Positions 58,706 to 64,000 of a stretch of 64,000 bases of DNA are shown piece after piece. Source of the stretch: Doryteuthis pealeii (taxonomy: Eukaryota > Mollusca > Cephalopoda > Myopsida > Loliginidae); contig CM042157.1 in NCBI GenBank assembly GCA_023376005.1, positions 51,730,057-51,794,056 on the forward strand, in the 5' to 3' direction. The notes under the pieces were generated by a model. The model had not been told where the DNA came from and ran no database searches. It saw only the letters and a program-made list of their open reading frames with translations. The position numbers and the translations under genes were made by a program. Each line of letters begins with the position of its first letter. Within the stretch, counting starts at the first letter, position 1.

Positions 58706-61644
58706 GTGAACATACATTATTATTTTTGTAAATTCAATCAAATATAAGTGTTTTTATTTATTTATTATCAAAGTATGTACAATAGCAGAAAGATGGTGGC
58801 TTTTCAGCAAAAAATCAGTCTTCTCTATCAGTGGATCTTCTGTGTTCTGTGAAGGTTTCATCTCTCCTGTAGTGAATTATAGCAACTCCAAAGTATTTAT
58901 AAGTATTTATAGGATTACACAATTAGTGCTTCATGAAAATGTAAGTATACCAAATAGTTATGTCTTTTTCTGATCAGAGTAACTTGAAGTTAACTTGTAT
59001 ATTTGAATAAACGGTATTTTTAACTTTTGGTTTATTAAAGTTGGCATTATTTATTTAAAATACCATTAATATAACAGAATGTAGATAACATACCCAAATT
59101 AACTTTTCATCATATTCTAATGTAAGTGAAATGTTTTTTGCATAACTTGTGGATAAATGATTGCTTTCACATAGCATTGTGTTTTCTTTTTAAAAAATCA
59201 CTCTTATATAACTGATTTAATATATTTTTTGTACAGAAATGTTCATTCCATTTGTTCTAATCAATATATTTTGAATTTCATTTCATTTTCATTCATGTTA
59301 GCCTTTTAAGCCGAGCCATTTTAGTGAGTAAAGTGTGTGGTCTGTGATAATGATCCTACAAATGAAAATGTTATGAGCTCAAGAAGCAAAAATAGATTAA
59401 AAAAAACAAAACAAATGACACATAAATGCAATAGTAATGATAAAATTTATGACTCTTCTCTTATTGATATTGAGCAGTTGTGTTATTAATCACAATTAAG
59501 CTGTCTTTTGATATTGCAATCAAATAACAAAAACTGAGCCTTTGAATACTGCTAACATTTAACATTTTATTTTTAAATCTTCTAATCATTAACAGTCTAT
59601 CAAAAGTGCACCATTCTCTTTTGCAATTACATTTGCAGATATAAAAATGTATGAAAACTAATTTGGTGTTAAAGAATAATAACAAATGCTATCATGATCT
59701 GTTGAAAATGTTAACAATAGAAAAAAAGATATTGATAACTTATTACTCTTAAATACTATTTTTAAATAGTAACCAAATTCAGAAAAAAATTATTATTCTA
59801 AAATTTGAATAAATTATAATTAAAATTTTCTATTTGCAGCATTGTTGTCCTGCAATCAATTCCATGTGATTTGTCTAAGTTACAAGACAACATTTTTTTT
59901 CCTTTTCATGCCTATTAAAATCTTCACACCACAAAAATCTGACCATTTTTATGAGAGATTGATATTGTAAATTTCCTTAGGGCTCTAATAAAATGACATA
60001 ATTTATAAATTTTTGATAAGTTATCCTATTCATACCACTGAACTAATTTGAATTGGGTGATTCATTAGATATTATAGATGTTGATCTTTCATATCTCAAT
60101 TGCTTTTGTTTCCAGTGTACATTATATCTCTGCTTATTCTCTCGGTGTATATATATGTATCAGTCTGCATGTAGCTGCCTATGTCAGTTCTGTATTTGAA
60201 TGATTCCAATAACTCTGCACTCTATTTATGATGAGGTTATTAAAGTTCTCGCTTTTCTGCTAGAGTTTAATTTACAGATAATATCATAGTCAAATGCCAT
60301 TATTTTTGCATCAGTAAATACTGCTGCAGCTTGTATAAATAGATATTTATTGAATGCATTCATTTCTATAGGATTGAATTTCGTTTTATCTGAAACAAAT
60401 CAATGATTTCTTTTTTTTTTTTTTTATTATTATTTTGTTTGTGTTGATTTTCATTAAAGTTAGTTTTATATCAAGTATATGACAATTTCTAATTTTCAAA
60501 TGTTCAAAATAAGTCTTTAACATTTTCAGTTTATGCTAAAAATATTAAAGCCATAGATTATACTAAAAATGTATCAAGTTCAATTATCAAAGGACTAAGT
60601 AGATCAAATTGAAAATCATTAGTTATAGTAGAGAAAAAAAAGACCACGATTGGCATGTCTGCAATGTTATGAGAATATGCAAATTTTCTTCTGTTTGCAG
60701 CCAATTAAAAAATTCCATACTGGATTAAGGAAGACTGATCCTGCTACTGTGTTACAACTAGGGCACAAAATAACTTCTCAATGGGGAATTCTACAATAAG
60801 ACTCCCTGATATTCCATTTGCCAGCCATATACAATTAATAACAAATAAAAGTCTAGGTTTTGGCTCATTTTTCCATTCAAAATGGTTGAATGGAGATTTT
60901 GCAAAACCAATGGGGAAACAATATACACAGAAAACAAGTACTGACGGAAACTGGAACTGAACTGCCAAAAACTCACTCCCGAACTGGCTAATTTTGTCAG
61001 AACCCTGGCTTAAATAATATTAGATCATTACACGCAGCAAATCTGTCATCTCGATCGACTCACTCAAAAACAGTCCAATAGTCCTCTCAAGAAATATTCC
61101 TACCTAATTAGGAGGCAAACTCCGCCTTTTAATCACTCCCACTTATTATAATTGTCATCTATCACTGATACCACAACTGGTGTAATTCGGCTCACTATGA
61201 CCAAACCACTCTAAAGTAGTGCTTCTGAGAAAAAGTCCCTTTTTAATTGTCATCTGTTACTACCACTCACCATGGTTTTTATCTCACACCATCCCCTCGG
61301 GCATTTCATACTTTTAATTAAGTCATCATGACCGAATCTCATTCCCAAGGACAATATGTTTTTCACCGATGTCCTCAGGTCTCATTTAATACCTCTCGTA
61401 ACCTGTCTGACCTGGACTGGCCTGTTAGTCACATCGGCCAGCTCAACAGATGTTTGCCTTCTAGCATGAGAAATGGCATTTTTCGATTAATTTTCATATT
61501 TCAGGCAAATAGGTATTTTTAGATATTTTTAAATCAGTAATTTAAAGCTAGTGAGAATAATATTTTAGATTTTGTTTTTAGCAAAACCTTTCTGAATAAA
61601 TAAAAAAAATTCTGCTAACATTATTTTTTTCCTTTACTCACAAA
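58706..61644. other. Interval without recognised genes
   Basis: AT-rich, with poly(T) at 60411-60424. From about 60740 to 61500 the composition is less AT-rich and several 60-75-codon frames occur on both strands (60744-60976 minus, 61328-61522 plus), none with a domain I know. This part could belong to the gypsy element whose RT lies at 61645-62290. Confidence 0.5.
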
Positions 61645-62290
61645 TTTTAAGATCTTAACTCCAATTGCCACCAGCCATTATATCACAACAGAACTGGAAT
61701 TTATCTGTGTTCAGTATGATTCCGTTCTTCACACGTTGGAGCAGTAAATCAAAGGTGATAAAAGGCTTCCTCGATGCTAGAATCATATTGCAGAGCGTTG
61801 TCTACAATCTTCACCTTATGTGGGATATCTTTGATAATTTCATCATATCTGCGAGTGTAGGGATCTGATGCAACATAACCTTGAGGCATCCTGAGGTACA
61901 TGAATCCCCCTTACTCCATGATGAATGTGGTCAATGGTTGGGAGTCTTTGTCTAAGAGGGCTGAGTGGTAACAGTCGACAGCATCAAAGATGGTTTTCTT
62001 CATTTTAGTTGGCACTGCAATTTACTTTGGAAATTCAGATCTGGTAATTTACAGTTTTCTGTGATTTACCATTCTTTTTGGCCTTTATGGCCTTTGTGCT
62101 GCACCAGTGTGTCGGCATGTCCACGGACCAGAGCTATGATGCCTCTTTCAATGTCTTTCCAAAGAGCTTGTCTCACTGGTTCTTTGAAGTGGAAAGGCAC
62201 AGGAATTGGGTTGTCTAGCTTTATTCTTTATGTTACCTACCTGCAAGGGTTTGCGAAATTTTCATGCAGTATTCCCATGTCGATGCAGAC
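61645..62290 (-). pseudogene. Ty3/gypsy RT pseudogene (third element)
   Basis: In shifting minus-strand frames I read PIPVPFHFKEPVRQALWKDI and ERGIIA, then (after breaks) AKKNGKSQKTVNYQ, IFDAVDCYHSALLDKDSQPL with TTFI, FMYLRMPQGYVAS, YDEIIKDIPHKVKIVDNALQ, and EEAFYHL. Motif A is FDAVDCYHS and motif C appears as VDNALQYD, with Asn where VDD is expected. Plus-strand open frames here (61665-61868, 61965-62297) are its antisense shadows. At least four frameshifts or stops. It abuts the poly(A) end of the LINE at 62322. Confidence 0.75.
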
Positions 62291-62321
62291 TGCCTAGCTG
62301 AAATAAAGTCACTTGATTCTT

Positions 62322-62763
62322 TTTTTTTTTAAGTTGGCATGTCTGTCATTCTGGTGAAACTTTCCAATTGATTTGAAATTTTCTGAATTGTTGGAGATCA
62401 TTTCAATTTTTATATGACATAGGAAAGATGTCATTCCCACTGGATTGGATGGATCAGATGATAAAATTTGATGCTTATGTACCACAATATGTCTCTTAAC
62501 ACCAGAAGCTGACTTACAGACTTTGTTACAGATTGCACAAGACACATTGTTTGTTCCTGAGATTTCCTATGATTGACATATCCAGCCTTAAAAAGCAGAA
62601 TTCGACCAAATGTTTGATATTTCCACATGTTTGATATTTCCAACCCTCCGTGTTCTCATCAATATGAAAGGTTGACACTTGAGGTTTTCATGCTCAATTC
62701 TTTCACTCTCAAAACTGGTACAGATATAATCCACATGGATTCTTCAATGAGTCCTTTTCAATG
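62322..62763 (-). pseudogene. LINE 3' tail: C2H2 zinc-finger-like end and poly(A)
   Basis: Continues the LINE at 62764-64000. Minus-strand frames give a decayed finger (GRILLFKAGYVNHRKSQ in one frame) and then an intact C2H2 pattern, CAICNKVCKSASGVKRHIVVH. Many RTE-like LINE proteins in invertebrates end with such fingers, thought to bind nucleic acid. The sense strand ends CATGCCAACTT followed by about ten A at 62331-62322, the element's poly(A) end. Several frameshifts separate this part from the RT frame. Confidence 0.6.
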
Positions 62764-63828
62764 TCAGTTTTCAGGATCTATTTTTATTTTTACAAGGTTG
62801 CTTTTTAAGTGCTCCCTATACCTCTTCCAAGGCTTATGCTGTGGCCATTTGCCATCATGCAGCTGACCGTAAAGGAGTTGCTTTAGCATTCTAACATCAC
62901 TCATACACACAACATGACCTACCCATCGCATTTGGGCTGCTATAATGAGAGTTTCAATGCTTGTGCAGCCTGTCTTTGTAATAAGTTCTGTGTTAGATGT
63001 GTTGGTGTTCCACTTGATGTTTAGAATGTGTCTCAAACATTTCTGATGAAAGTGCTCAAGAATTTTTAGATGTCTGCGAAGCAGTGTCCATGTTTCTGAG
63101 GAGACAATAGAACACTCAACTGACGTATAAACCTTCAACTTTGTTTTATGGGTAATGCTGGTATTAGACCATAACCATTTTTCAAGCCTTTCATAGGCCA
63201 CATATGCCTTCTGGATGCATAGGTGAATCTCAGAAGAACCATCACAGGTCAGTATACTTGCCAAGTATGTAAAGGTTTCAACAACATCTAAACGAGTACC
63301 ATGAATGGTTATAGTTAGCTTGATATACTGTCCACTTTTTACAGGGGTGAACATTACCTTTGTTTTCGTCAAGTTTATTTTTAATCCAAATGCAGTGCAC
63401 GAAGCTGCAAATAGGTTTACAATATTTTGTATATCATCCTTAGTATGAACCAAAAAGTCAATGTCATCAGCATAAAGGAACTCTCTAATAAGTAAGTAAA
63501 ATTTTTTCAACTTGAAATTGAATCTTCTCAAGTCGAAAACCCTTCCTGCGGTTCTAAATTCCAAAAGAACACCCCTCTCACAATGCTGAAATGCATGAGT
63601 TAATATTACATAAAATAATATTGAGAATAGTATTGGGGCCAAGACATCTCCCTGCTTAACCTCATTATCTATTGGAATTTCATCCAACGACCTACCACGC
63701 ATGACAATTCTAGATTTCATTCCTTTTTGCAACCACTTGAATATATTCTCAAATATTGGTGGGCACTCAACTTCATCCAATATCATCCAAAGTGCATCTC
63801 TGTTAACTGTATCAAAAGCTTTTGTCAA
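62764..63828 (-). pseudogene. RTE-like LINE reverse transcriptase
   Basis: A 354-codon frame with motif A TKAFDTVNR (residues 2-10; its Asp is Asp6), motif B VKQGDVLAPILFSILF (57-72), motif C FLYADDIDFLV (117-127, intact YADD), KINLTKTKVM (about 149-158), FTYLASIL, a thumb with W and K/R residues, and the C-terminal RWVGHVVCMSD (about 298-308) and KPWKRYREHLKSNL. It copies element RNA at the target site. The catalytic residues in view are intact, but the frame is broken upstream at 63829-63842 and downstream at 62763, so the copy is not functional as it stands. Confidence 0.9.
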
Positions 63829-64000
63829 ATCAACAAAAACCTAATACAGGGGGACCCATGGCTCAATACACTTCTCCTGTCCTTGCCTGGCCAAAACTAT
63901 CATGTCATTTGCTCTTCTGCCAGACCTAAAACCACTTTGTGATTCAAGAATGACTACAGGACAAATGTTCCAAAGCAATTGATTTAGCAACTCTTGAGAG
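63829..64000 (-). pseudogene. LINE RT N-terminal part, running off the window
   Basis: The minus strand from the window edge reads LLNQLLWNICPVVILESQSG, then FRSGRRANDMIVLARQ, then a stop and VFVDL joining TKAFDTVN. FRxGRxTxDMI is the RT block before motif A. One stop (TAG) near 63843 and a frame change separate it from 62764-63828. The endonuclease and 5' end lie beyond 64000. Confidence 0.8.

Noticed and set aside
61965..62297. 110-codon plus-strand frame
   Set aside because: Antisense of the gypsy RT pseudogene, whose conserved motifs are on the minus strand.

Overview
The window is eukaryotic, AT-rich and made almost entirely of transposable elements. It holds Penelope-like, Ty1/copia and Ty3/gypsy elements, several RTE-like LINEs, a tRNA-derived SINE, foldback/MITE-like repeats and many (CA)n, (TA)n and (GA)n arrays. 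I find no intact host gene, no canonical tRNA or rRNA, no CRISPR array and no bacterial-type operon. The mix resembles a lophotrochozoan invertebrate, and a cephalopod-like mollusc is my best guess. That guess is an inference from repeat style, not from a marker gene.

Layout. 1-4003: a broken Penelope-like element with an inverted C-terminal piece, a (CA)n(TA)n(TG)n array, a SINE, one doubtful exon, and AT-rich sequence. 4004-9715: a 5.7 kb palindrome (P1) that runs into a 17-N gap (9716-9732). 9822-39599: a 29.8 kb palindrome (P2) centred near 24737. Each P2 arm carries, in mirror order, the 3' part of a copia element, a LINE tail, a 2.6 kb interspersed repeat (R1), a truncated RTE-like LINE, a 1.3 kb element with long inverted ends, a 1.45 kb segment X that is also in P1, and half of a 3.1 kb core. 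Outer arms are nearly identical. Near both centres the arms differ by many single-base indels, like uncorrected long reads.

37609-40957: the complete copy of the copia element on the minus strand, with 281-bp LTRs and a 5-bp GATAA target duplication. It lacks reverse transcriptase, so it is non-autonomous. 40963-52004: AT-rich repeats, broken gypsy pieces (one gag piece apparently flipped between inverted repeat copies), and an R1 copy with a clean 9-bp target duplication. 52005-58705: mostly featureless DNA, a LINE tail fragment, and a second decayed gypsy element with an LTR-like leader. 61645-64000: a gypsy RT pseudogene next to the poly(A) end of an RTE-like LINE whose 5' side leaves the window.

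Main reading. P1 and P2 share X in four copies, and the copia element is complete only on the right. The simplest linear locus therefore runs 1-6942, continues at about 27735, and goes on to 64000. The roughly 20.8 kb between would be fold-back duplication, by assembly or chimeric read or less likely by real inverted duplication. No coherent new protein system is visible. What deserves a second look is structural: the palindromes, the X branch point, the R1 repeat, the gag inversion and a hammerhead-like motif in the SINE.
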